Assembly (NCBI GenBank): GCA_038501625.1
Contig: JAZAYU010000034.1
Span: 3,127,102 to 3,191,101, forward strand
DNA length: 64,000 nucleotides
Origin: Corbicula japonica
Lineage: Eukaryota > Mollusca > Bivalvia > Venerida > Cyrenidae
Reading direction: 5' to 3'
The position numbers and the translations under genes were made by a program. The notes below the pieces were generated by a model, which was given only the letters and a program-made list of their open reading frames with translations, made no database searches and was not told the DNA's origin. Numbering within the stretch: position 1 is the first letter of the stretch; the number at the start of each line of letters is the position of its first letter. This document shows positions 12,401 to 24,400 of this stretch, piece after piece.

Positions 12401-15400
12401 AGCTGACATAACGGAATAAATTTCATAGTGGTGTCGCGCAAGAAGAATGTAGTTCCAAGTTATTCCTCGCAAGAAGAGTAGTGACACATGTAAACATGGT
12501 TGTGGGGTTGTTAAAAAATTGTAAAATATTTGTTTGGAACTCGTTCCAAATAACAGGATGATGCCGCTTTTAAGCACAATCCAGCTTTTAAAGTCTGAAC
12601 AGGCACACACGACTGTTTTTCAGTATAACCATCGCCAACGGCGTGGAATTAATAGATATTAAACTAAAATCTCACAACGAACTAGTGCCAGTTTTCATCT
12701 TAAATGGCTTCCTGTAAAATTTTGAATTATGGCTCATTTTAAATAATTGTTGTGAAGTTTGTTGAATACTTTTAGTTTTCGTTAGACTGGTCATTGGGTA
12801 TCTATAAGAATAAGTCAACTCAGAATTATAACCCACTCTTAAAAAAAGTACATGTGTAAAACATGGACCGGATCATTGAGAGTTATAGTAACTCCCCTTT
12901 AGTTTACACTGTACAAGAGTCTCACTTCTCCCTAATTTTACTTCGGGGAGAAGTCACTTCTCCCTAAAATTTTGTTCTAGGCCGATCCCTGAAGACTTCT
13001 AGCGAAATAGTCTTTTTTTTCGATTGGGGAAAAGGCACCGTTGGTTGTTAAAAACAAGAAAAATTGAGTATTGGGGAAAGGTCCCGTGCTTAAAATTGGG
13101 AAGACTTCGGTAGGCTTTGAGAGAGGTACTGTTTACAGGAGGTAATTAAAGAAGGAAAAAAATGGGGTGACAAACAACCCCTTATTTTCAAAACTAATCC
13201 CTGAGCCACAGATTACCTGATCCCCCAGAAAAAGCCCTGGAGCAGGCCAAGGCAAGGCACCATGCCATTTAACTGAAGATCTATCCCTGCTTAACTTAAA
13301 TGTTCAAACTGGTGATGTTGCTATTGTTTTATTAATTCAGGCACAAACATTTTCATGTGTTTCAAAAGCATTACAAAGACACCTTAAATTTAATAGCTCA
13401 ATGTTACTTTTTTCAGATGTTAGATGAAAACACACAACTGATTCAGACAATCTGTGAATACCAGAACCGAGGAAAGGCTTCAGAATGTGTACAGTAAGTC
13501 ATTTACTCTAGAGGCCAAACATTAAGTACAGTGCTGTCCTTGAGACAATAGGGGACCAAACCCTGAGTAAATACAGTGCTGTCCTTAAGATTCCAAATGC
13601 CACACAGAAAGTACACTGCAGTCCTAGAGCCTCAAGAGGTAAAACAGTGTAAACAGTGCTGTCCTAAAGACTCAAAAGGCCAGACAGTATGTACAGTGCT
13701 GTTCTTGAGATTCAACAAGCTAGACAGTAACCTGAGCACTAGTTTTGAGACACAAAAGGCTAAACATTACAGTGTGTCCTCAGACACAAAAGGCCAAACA
13801 GAATGTGTACTGCTCTCCTTAAAACTTCAGAGGACAAACAGTGTAAACAGTGCTTTTCTTGACTCAAAAGGCCTAAAAGTTGTACAATGGTGTCCTTGAG
13901 ACTCAAAAGGCCAAACAGTAAGGACATTGCTCACCTTGAGACTCGAGGCAAAACAGTAAGGACAGTGCTAACACCAAAACCCAGGTGTTCGTCAGCTGTT
14001 TTTGCAGTTGTCAAAACAAATTGGCCTGTCATTAAGTAGAGTGCTGTCATCCAAGTAGTATCAATCTGAGAGTCAGATATTGAGAAAATATAAAGTAGTC
14101 TTGTTAGGACCCAGGGGATGGAAACTTTCCCCAGCTGTACAAATCTGATATCTTTTGTCATAGATTATGATAAATAAATGGTTATTTGAAAAAAAAAATC
14201 AGTAACAGATAACAAAATATTCATTGTATATATATCTAAAAACAATAGTTTTGCTTTACATTCACTTAAGCAGAGTCACATTAATTTAAAATTAGTTCCA
14301 TTTTTGTTCATATGGTGGAGTTACTTAATGTGGAAAATATATTGAGAATACCATGTTTAGTGTTATTTACCCTTTACTCAATAATATTATATCATTTACT
14401 TAGAGCAAAAAGTCAACAATCGCTACGGAAATGTACATGTATTGTAGTTATTGAGTTTTTGTGCTTAGTGGATGATATATATATATATGTTTTAAAGCAT
14501 GTGTGACTAGTGTAGATCCAGATCAGCCAGCACACCCAAGCCATCTGATCTGGTTCTGCACTGGTTTCATCTTGGTCAGAAATAATCTAATGCATCTGAA
14601 AGCAAACAGTGCAGATCCTGATCAGACAACAAATTTACACTGTTCACCCACTCCATACAGGTTTATATATGGAGGAAAGGGTTTAGAATGCTAAAGGATA
14701 ACAAAATAGAAGTAAGTGCTCCTTTTTTTCTATGAAATTAATCTTCTACTTCTGTAAATTGTATATGTATATGTGGCAGTTGACGTGTATATAATATATG
14801 ATTATTATATGTAGGGATGGGAACGGATACCTAAATCACTATTCGGATGACCGTATCCGGTATCCGGATAATATCCGAATAACCGTATCATTTTATCGAA
14901 CACAGAAAATTTTGCTGATTTAATATTTTAAATTTAAAAAGCACAAGCGTTACACTATATCTCGATCGTTTGAGTCCTCGACCAACCTACCGGGTATATC
15001 ACGGAAACAAAATATAAGTGAAAATTCGGACCCAACGACTTAACTTTTTAAGTCAATAATGAGTTGAAAAAAATTTAGCTACCGCGAAAAAGTACAAGAA
15101 AAGGTTCGATAAAATTGGAGTTTTATTTCACGTGGACGCTTGCAAGCGCATACATAATATTCTTTAAACGAAAAATACGCATATAGTCATATGCAGTCAT
15201 ATGCAAGGCGATTCATTTTACGAAAATCGGCCTGTACAGCAGCGGAACATGTAAAAACACAGAGTTTACAATAACTACATGAACAAATGCTGTGTAACCA
15301 ATTTATCGATAAATCACATGTATCGAGTTAAAAATACATGTAAAAGTTATGGTAATAGTTAATTGCATCATCTAATATTTTTGAATATCGGCGACTAACG

Positions 15401-18400
15401 TTAAATGATTTTTTCCTTTCAAGTCTTTAATGCGGCCATGTCAAATAACAAACTGTCAAGATTATATTTGCTCAAAATTCTGTTGCAATAAATTGTCAAT
15501 AATATGAGGTTTGTTCTCGTTAACGAAAATAATCAAGTTGTTGCAACTTGACAGGTGTCATTTAACACGCTCTGTTCAAGGTACACCAATCAACAAAACA
15601 AAAGATCACGGTCTGGAATACAGATCTTCCGGTCTCCCAATTTACCACTATACAAACAATTAACACCTCTTTGTCAACCCTGCTGAGACATCCTGGTCGA
15701 GTTACGCCTTGGGAAAACCATGTCAGTATCGAGATTAGTGCAAGCAGTGTAGCGTGTTTTAGAAAGATTTACCAGTTCAAGTTATATTTTACAAACATTG
15801 AACAAAATATTGAAACTAAATTCGTACGAATTTGAGGGTATTCGGATACGAGAATGGTATCCGGATACAATCTTACTATTCGGATATTCGGTTATCCGGA
15901 TAACCGTTCCCATCCCTAATTATATGGCATTTGATGGTGTTGAGGATATATTTTTGTTTAGGTACCAGCAGATGTTACATAGGAATCTCGTCTACCTTGC
16001 TACACTGGCTGACGCAAATCAGAATGTCCAGTCTCTTCTACCAGTAAGTACTACCTAATGCTCTTTGTCTCACCCAGTGTTAACATAGCTCCCTTGCTTG
16101 GACTATTAAAAGTTCTCTCGCTTCTGCAAATAAAAGTTACAATGTTTCATTTAACCCTTTCCTCCATATATACTCCTTTTTATGCATGTGTGACCAGTGT
16201 AGATCCAGATCAGCCGGCACATCCGTGCCGTATGATCAGGATCTGCACTGGTCACAATTTGGTCAGAAATAACCTAATGAATCAAAAAGCAAACAGTTTA
16301 GATCCTGATCAGACAGCACAAATGTGCCGGCTGATCTGGATCTAAACTGTTTGCCCATGCAATAAAGGTGTATCTATGGAGGAAAGGGTTAATGCTACCA
16401 GTAATTGTTGCCATAGTTCACGGTATAATTTGTCAAAATTAAAAAAGGTTTTAGCATATAATTAAAGAAAACTGGAAATAGGATTAAGGGTGGCAACTCT
16501 GTTACATGTAGTTTGTTCCTGATCTTGATCATGGTAAATTGTTTCAAATTCCTTTATAAGTAAAACTTAGAATTCATATGAAACCATTCATATTCTATTG
16601 GACAATTAAAGCTGTTAGTAATTACCAATGTGTTAACTTTTAATTGACATGGAGTAATGAACAATTCTTAATGTTTCAGGCCCCAAATCAAGGTCCACAG
16701 CAGGGAAACGCTCCGATGAATCAGATGAGGGCACCATCCAACTTGCCCCCCAATCAGATGAATCAAGGTAACTTCTCTTGTTTAGATATTTATTATTTAC
16801 ATTATCACAGGACTTTTGCAGGAGACTGAATTTTGGGGAATAAAGGTTTGGAAATGGACACAGCAAGCTCTTATTCAAATATTGGATCGGAAAATCTGAG
16901 CAACTGTTGTTGTTGGGAAGTAGCAGTTTCTTAGGGTCAGATTTTCCCATCTTAGCCTTCACACATAAAAGATAACATAAATAGTCAGAGCTTTTTTCAG
17001 TAGGGGCTGTTTACAGGACTGATAACCGCTCTGAAAATTTCTTAAAAATCATGATCTATCATCATAATATATAGATCAGTTCACCACCCTACAAAGGTAG
17101 TTTGAATGACCTGTCAGTGATCTTTTTCTCTAGATTTAAGTCTTCTGTTCTTAACCCTTTACTCTACAGGTTTTATCATGTGTGCAACCAGTGTAGATAC
17201 AGATCAGTCAGCACATCTGTGCCAGCTGATCTGGACCTGCATTGTTTGATTCTTGGTCAGAAATTACTAAATAAATCTGAAATGGAAAAGTGTACATGAT
17301 GATCAGACAGCATGGATCTACACTCTTTGCCCATGGATAATAGCATATCCCTTGGAGTAAAGGGTTAAAGAGTTGAGTTATATTCTTCTTTTTTTTAAAT
17401 ACTTGGTACAGATTATCAGTCTCTCACTTACACGACATATATGGTTAGGGGTGCATGTCACAGTCAGAGTAAGGTCAGCCTGTACATTTTAACCCTTTCT
17501 TCCATATATACGATTATGGCATGGGCGTACATTGGAGATTCTGATCAGCTGACACATCTCTGCCATGTGATCGGGATCTGCACTGTTTGCTTTTTGATTT
17601 ATTAGGTTATATCTGACCAAAACATGCGAACAGTTCAGATCCTTATTGGATCTACACAGTGCCCAAGGTTATAAAACTGAGCATGGAAACCAGTCTCAAA
17701 TCTCAAGCATCTGATTGGCTGAAATGGCGACCAGTCGCCATTTCAGCCAATCATATGCTTGAGATTTGAGACTGGTTTCCAATCTCAGCTTTATAACCTT
17801 GGCACCTGGTGGCACATGCTAAAAATGCTTAAATATAGAGTAACAGGTTAAACAAAGTGTAAGTCATTACAAATAGATTAATCTGCAGATAAAAAAATCC
17901 CCCAAAATAGGCAGTTTTGTACAACTGTTTCTATAAAATAGCTTACATCTTTTGTTGAAAAGGTCGCATGAATCCCATGAGTGCCCCGGGCTCTCAGCAG
18001 TATTCTCCCATGGGAGCCCCTCAGCAGCAACCAATGGCTGGAGGGGGCTACTCACAAGGGACACAAGCGTATGGTGATCCAGATTCCGGCATGAATCAGA
18101 ACTCATACAGTGAGTCAATGTGTGTCAAGTTTAACTAGTTGCTTGCTCTGTATTCTACTTTACTGGTTTATCTTGTAGAGAGAACATGCATATATAAAAT
18201 GGTGTTTGAGCATATTGCATGCTTTTTCTTGTTATTCTCTTTCCCCTTTAACTCATTCTCCATAGATATGAATTTTATGGCATGGGTGGAAAGACGTGTA
18301 GATCCAGACCTGTGCCCAAGGTTATAAAACTGAGCATGGAAACCAGTCTCAAATCTCAAGCATCTGATTGGCTGAAATGGCGACTGGTCGCCATTTCAGC

Positions 18401-21400
18401 CAATCAGATGCTTGAGATTTGAGACTGGTTTCCAATCTCAGCTTTATAACCTGCAGCCCAGATCTCATGAATGTGCTGGATGATCTAGATCTACACTGGT
18501 CACCTGCCATGAAGCCCATATATATGGAGTAAAGGGTTAACTAATTGAAGAACCCTTTCAGCCAACTAACATATTCATTAGCCCTAATTTACTTTATTTT
18601 GAATTAACGCTATAAGTATTCAAATTCGAGTTATGTTGTTTTGCTATTGTCATTTAAATCACATGGCAAAGACAATGGACTCCTGGGAATGTTTTAAATA
18701 TTTTAAGTTTTAACTAAATGGAGGTTTTCTTGGAAAAGCCTGGTTATTAGATTGGAATATGTTGATTGACGGCCAGCGGATGGGCAGACTGGTGGGCATC
18801 AACATTTCATAGATTTTTTGTTTTAAGTTACATTTTTCTCAGTAACTATTCAAAGTAGAGCTTGGAAACTGAACACAGTTACCTAACATTACAATAGCAA
18901 TTATGAGGACAAGTGACATAACTCTTGACTGTATTTTGTTACTTGTTCATAGTTATGCCACTTTTCACTTAATATTTTAAGAAGAAACATGGTTTTGTCT
19001 TTCTATAAAATTATATGTCTTTCTATTTCCCAGAAATTTATGACAGTTTACTCAATATTATTTTGTTTAATTGTATATAGCTTTACAGTACACAACTGTC
19101 ATCAAATTATTTCCAAAAATTATGTCAGGCTTGATAGTGAATTTCATTAAAACCTTCCTTTTTTTGTATTATTTTTTGTTTCAGCAGAAAAATATTGAAC
19201 AATTAGGCAAGCACGTTTGCTTTTGTGAACCTTGAGATGATTTTTTACATAGTCTTTTTTTTTCAAGGTAATTTTTTGGAGAGTTGATCAGAAAACTTGT
19301 AGAATTCTGTTATATCTCTGGTTACCTTCATTTACTAAATTTAAAATTTGGTATGCAATAAGCTAAACTTGTATTTTATATATTTTCAAAGAAAGAAATG
19401 AAACAAGTACGAGGGCTGTCCCAATAAATCTTAGACTATTTGAATAAAAAGAAAACTACAGAACACATGATAATGCAAATTTCACAGTTTATTAAGACAT
19501 CATTTGGTAATTTGTAGACGAAATATCAAAGAAAAATAGATTATCATAAAGAAATTGGAAACATTTTAAGAAGGCGACCTATCGACAAGCGGCGCACGTC
19601 GCAACGTTATTACAATTCTCACAATGCATACCGTTACTCCTTCCTGAAGAACTGAAGTTACTTCTTCAGCATGTTTGATACACTCACGGTGTCTGATCTC
19701 CCGACTATTAAATAAATTAATGTAACACTCTGTTGGAAGACTTTTGTTAAAGGCCGAGCTTTCTGATCTCGTCGCAGATCTCAAATTTGTGACCTATGAG
19801 CCCGAAAGTACACAACGTCTATCGGAGCGAGTTCTGGCGAGTACGGGGGATGACTGATTCCGAGTATTATTTCCATTTCACCATGCGAAAATTTTCTTGA
19901 AATTCAGCATACTTGTTTCCGAATGATGTCCTAACTAACTGTGAAATTTGCTAAAAGATATATTCAGTAGTTTTCTTTTTATTCAAAAAGTCTACGATTT
20001 ATTGGGACAACCCTCGTAATTAGGTTACTGTAGCAACGTAGTTATGGGGACCTGAAGCAGCTCTAAAAATGATAACATTTCTAACATAATTTCAATAAAG
20101 TAAACACATTTTCTCTCAATTCAGTTTACACCAGAAAGGTGTGAAAACGTCTGATGATAAATAACATGATGTCATAACATCAGTTGCTTAAATTTCATAT
20201 TTAACTTGCCCCTTGTATCGAAATTTAAGACGAAAATACTTTAAGCCGTACTACTGTCAGTGGCCAACTACAATGTATCCGGAAATTTGAATCTTTAATG
20301 TCCACAGACTCTAAACGTACTAAGTTAAATGTAGCTAAATTTATTTATTTCCAAATAAGCTGCAGAGCGCTAAGACCAGTCACCATTTCAGCCAATCAGA
20401 TGCTTGAGATTTGAGACTGGTTTCCATGCTCAGTTTTATAACCTTGGGCACTTGTTATGCAGGTTATACTATAGATAGAAGTAGTTTAATAACTTCAGAA
20501 GTGTTTGGTACTTTAAAATTCCAGGCTTTATGGGTTCAAGTCAGTTCAAGCCAGCACTCTGTTTTACTATGACTTGATGACAAAGCTCTAATGATTACAT
20601 CCATTTATCGATCCATATTAGATTTTGGCAATTGGTTTAAACAGTCATGTGATTGATTAAGTCTTTACCCCATTGATAAACCTTTACCTCAAGGCAAACA
20701 GTGTAGATCCAGAGCAGCTCGCACATCTGTCCTGTCTGATCAGGATCTACACTGTTTGCTTTTTGATTCATTAGGTTATTTCTGACCAAGATGCGACCAG
20801 TGCAGATCCAGATCAAATGGCATGGATGTGCCAGCTGATCTGGATCTACACTGATTGCACATGTGTAAATACATGTATGTATGGAGTAAAGGGTTAACAA
20901 TCTAATCAAATAGAGCATGCAATGGTGAATGCTGTATTATGGATATAAAAATCTGCAGAAAGTAGAGACCTTAGCCTGCACACAAAATGGTCAGCAATAC
21001 ATGTTCTGTTAGATCCTAACAGAAAATCAAGTGAGTGTTAAGAATGGTCACACATTTGACTTGTTGGTTTAACCCTTTTCTTAATGGGTTAATCACATGT
21101 GCCAACAGTGTATTTCTAGATCAGCCATCACATCCAGGACATCAGAATCTACAATGTTTGCTTCTTTGTCAAAAATAACCTGATGAATCAAAAAGCAAAC
21201 TGTATCACATAATGTTAAGGGTTAACAAGTCTACAGGATGCAGATACTGGTTAAGTGCTGACTGTTGTGTCAGGAAGGTTTGATGAAGCCTCTGCATAGG
21301 CAAGTAGTTGATTTGTTCTCTCCTTTGAAACCCTGGTCCTGGTTCAGTACCTGCTAAAATCTGTATTTAAAACCTTTACTCCTTATGTATGGGTTTTATC

Positions 21401-24400
21401 CCATGTATGAACAGTGTAGATCCAGATCAGCAGGCACATGTGAATACATGTATGTAAAGATTTTACAGAGAAATAACAAATTGGGATAAAGTGTCAAAGG
21501 TGATCAGTGTAGATCCAGATCAGCTGGCACATACATGCCATCGGATCAGAATCTGCACTGTTTGCTTGTCATTCATTAGGATATTTCTGACCTAAATGCA
21601 ACCATTGTAGATCCAGATCGGGTAACATTGGCTGCACATGCGATAAAACCAATAAATGTCAAGTAAAGTGTTAAAACTAGGGATGGCATCGACTACTCGA
21701 GTACTCGATCAAACGTCCGAGTATCGAGTACTAAATCTACTACTCGAGTATTCGGAAAAAATAAAATGTTTGATTAAAAAAAAGAAATCTGTTTGTTTTG
21801 TTTATAACTTGTTCGATATACGACATGATGGCAATGAGACACTATGCACGATGCACTTAATCGCCACAGGTGACATATTTTACGCTTTGAAATTGAAGTG
21901 TCATTGTTGTAAAATAACAAACTGCCAAATATGGGTCCCAACTGGCACTTGTCAAAAATGTCAATAAGCAATGTTTTTATAGCGGAGATCTATTGTTTGC
22001 CAATTACCTGTGGTACCCATTTCGCACAAATGTATTGTTTGACAATTAGATAATTGGCGCTACATACAAAAATCAGGACTGCCCAATGTAGTCATTGATT
22101 GGTTCACATGTATGTGATGATAATTTCTAATTTTTTTATTGGTTAATGACGCGAACTAATCTATGAAAATTAATGAAAATAAAAAGATAAAGTAAAATAA
22201 TGTTTAGTATCACATTCTCTAGGTAAGCACCAAAATCAATACCTGTATTACATCAACAAAAATGCCTCCCGCAAAGTCGTCGGCATGGAGTTACTTAAAC
22301 GGGCAGCAGATACATTTGTTGATTTATTATAAAAAAATATAAAATAATAAAATAACAAAACACAAATAAAAGATATAACACACTTTTTTTTGTAAGTGTC
22401 TTTATTAATATGTGGTATATGGTATAAATACAGTGTAGGTTGAAGCTGATATTACACGAACGGAATTATCTCTATTAAAATCGGAAATTTGAGTACTCGA
22501 TCGAAAGATCATCCGAGTACTCGAGTACCAATTTTACTACTCGCTGCCATGCCTAGTTAAAACAGTCGATAAGCCTACGTCATGGTAAACACACCTTTAC
22601 ATGGCTTGAAAGAGAATGGTGAAGGGTTGGGTTTCTGACTTTATACCTGCATGCTAACAAAATTTGATGTTACCGGTGGAATGTATGGGAAATGGAATGG
22701 CTGAAGGTGAATTGTGGGACGGTAGTGCTAGTTTCTGTGCCAGTCAGTCAGTGTCTGTTCACAACCTGGTAAATGTTTTGTATGGAATTGCGTGTATAAT
22801 GTGATATCATTTAATTTTATTGGAATTACTTTTTATACACAAGAATCATTTTAACAGTTTTATGCTAGATTAAAATTGTGAAACCATAGTGAGCTATCAC
22901 TTACATTCACTATTATAAATTTTCACGCAAATGGGGCTTCTGCATGGTCGATATAATTGAAATATTTACCCTTTCCTCCATAGACATACCTTTATTGTGT
23001 GGGCGAACAGTGTAGATCCTGATCAGCCAGCCCATGCCATCTGATCAGGCACTGTGGTTTACATGGAATATTTGTATTGTTTCTAATGTAGTGTAGTCAT
23101 TTAATTTTAATGGGGACAAATTTTAATAAAGATGCTGCAAATTAAATTTTATATGTGATTATAAATTTGTGCAGTTGGTTTATTCCTACAAAAAAGTACA
23201 TTACATAGTTAAAGTTTGCTAAGGTAATTTAATTTCCTGCATTTTTCCTAACACAAAATATGCAAATGTAAAACCCATGTAAAATATAATGAAACAACAG
23301 TACTTAGTTGTAAACCCTTACTTGTTATATTGATAAAATGAAAGTAAAATGCTTAATAATTAGTTGAGTGTTATTTATGCTCAATACAGATAAATTGGTT
23401 GTACAAGTGAGTTGGGAAATTGTCAGAATATAAATTAACTCTTTACTCCATATATACACTATCACTAAGAGTTAAACACCATATATTGAGGAAGATCTAT
23501 TTAAGCATTCATTGAAAGCGAAAAAAAAGATTATCCACTTTAAAGATTTTGGTACCAGTATCATAAATAGCTTTAAGCTTACCATAAAGAATGTTTAAAA
23601 TTAGAATAGAATATTTTCCATTCTACTTGCAGGTCAGCCTATGGGTGGTCAGGGACCGATGGGAAACCAGTCGTATCAGCAGGGTGGTCCGAACTATCCT
23701 AACCAGCAGCAGGGTGCGCCAGCCTTCCCCAATCAACAACAGGGAGGCCAGAACTTTCCAAATCCACCGCAAGGGGGTCAGAACTTCCCCAATCAACAGC
23801 AAGGGCCTAACTACCCGAATCAGCAAGCTCCTATAACACAGAATCAGCAAAATTCTGGTATGATGTCACATCAGAATCCGCCAATGATGTCACAAGGCAA
23901 TCAGCCTCAGATGTCACAAAATCAGTCTATGCCACAGTCCACGCAGCCTATGATGTCACAGAATCAAACTCCAATGTCACAGAGTCCACCCATGTCATCG
24001 GGTCAAGGTCAAGGTCAGTCGCAAAATCAACCAATGATGTCACAGAATACACAGATGATGTCACAAAGCCAGCCAATGATGTCTCAGAATCAGCCTATGA
24101 TGACACAAAACCAGCCTATGATGTCACAAAATCAGCCAATGATGTCACAGAATCCACCTATGATGTCACAAAATCAGCCAATGATGTCACAGAATCAGCC
24201 AATGATGCCACAGAATCAGCCAATGATGGCACCAGGGAACCAGGCAGGTGGTAACCAGATGATGAATTCTGGTCCAATGAGGCCCCCAGGGGGACAAGCC
24301 ATGTTCAAGAGACCCCAGATGCAAGGTGAAGAAATCACTAACGGTAGTAATGCACCTATTGATTTTTCCCCATGGTTAAAGGAACTTTGCTTATCCTCCT

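Larger units (their letters stand above)
3618..12565. mobile_element. Composite foldback DNA transposon in SS18 intron 1, TSD GCTTTTAA
   Basis: Outer ends are inverted: GGCATTATCCTGTTATTTGG on the left, and the complement of CCAAATAACAGGATGATGCC on the right. They are flanked by the direct repeat GCTTTTAA at 3610-3617 and 12566-12573, an 8-bp TSD. Inside are long inverted arms: 7946 to about 8590 against about 10040-10700, continuing at the left outer end 3618-3688. A second inverted pair is about 10705-10825 against 12405-12515. There are also several units starting GTTCCAAATAACAGGAGTAT. Without the MULE inserted at 3689-7937 the element would be about 4.7 kb. The superfamily is not assigned; an 8-bp TSD with GG-starting ends would fit Merlin- or MULE-like elements. 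Confidence 0.75.
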
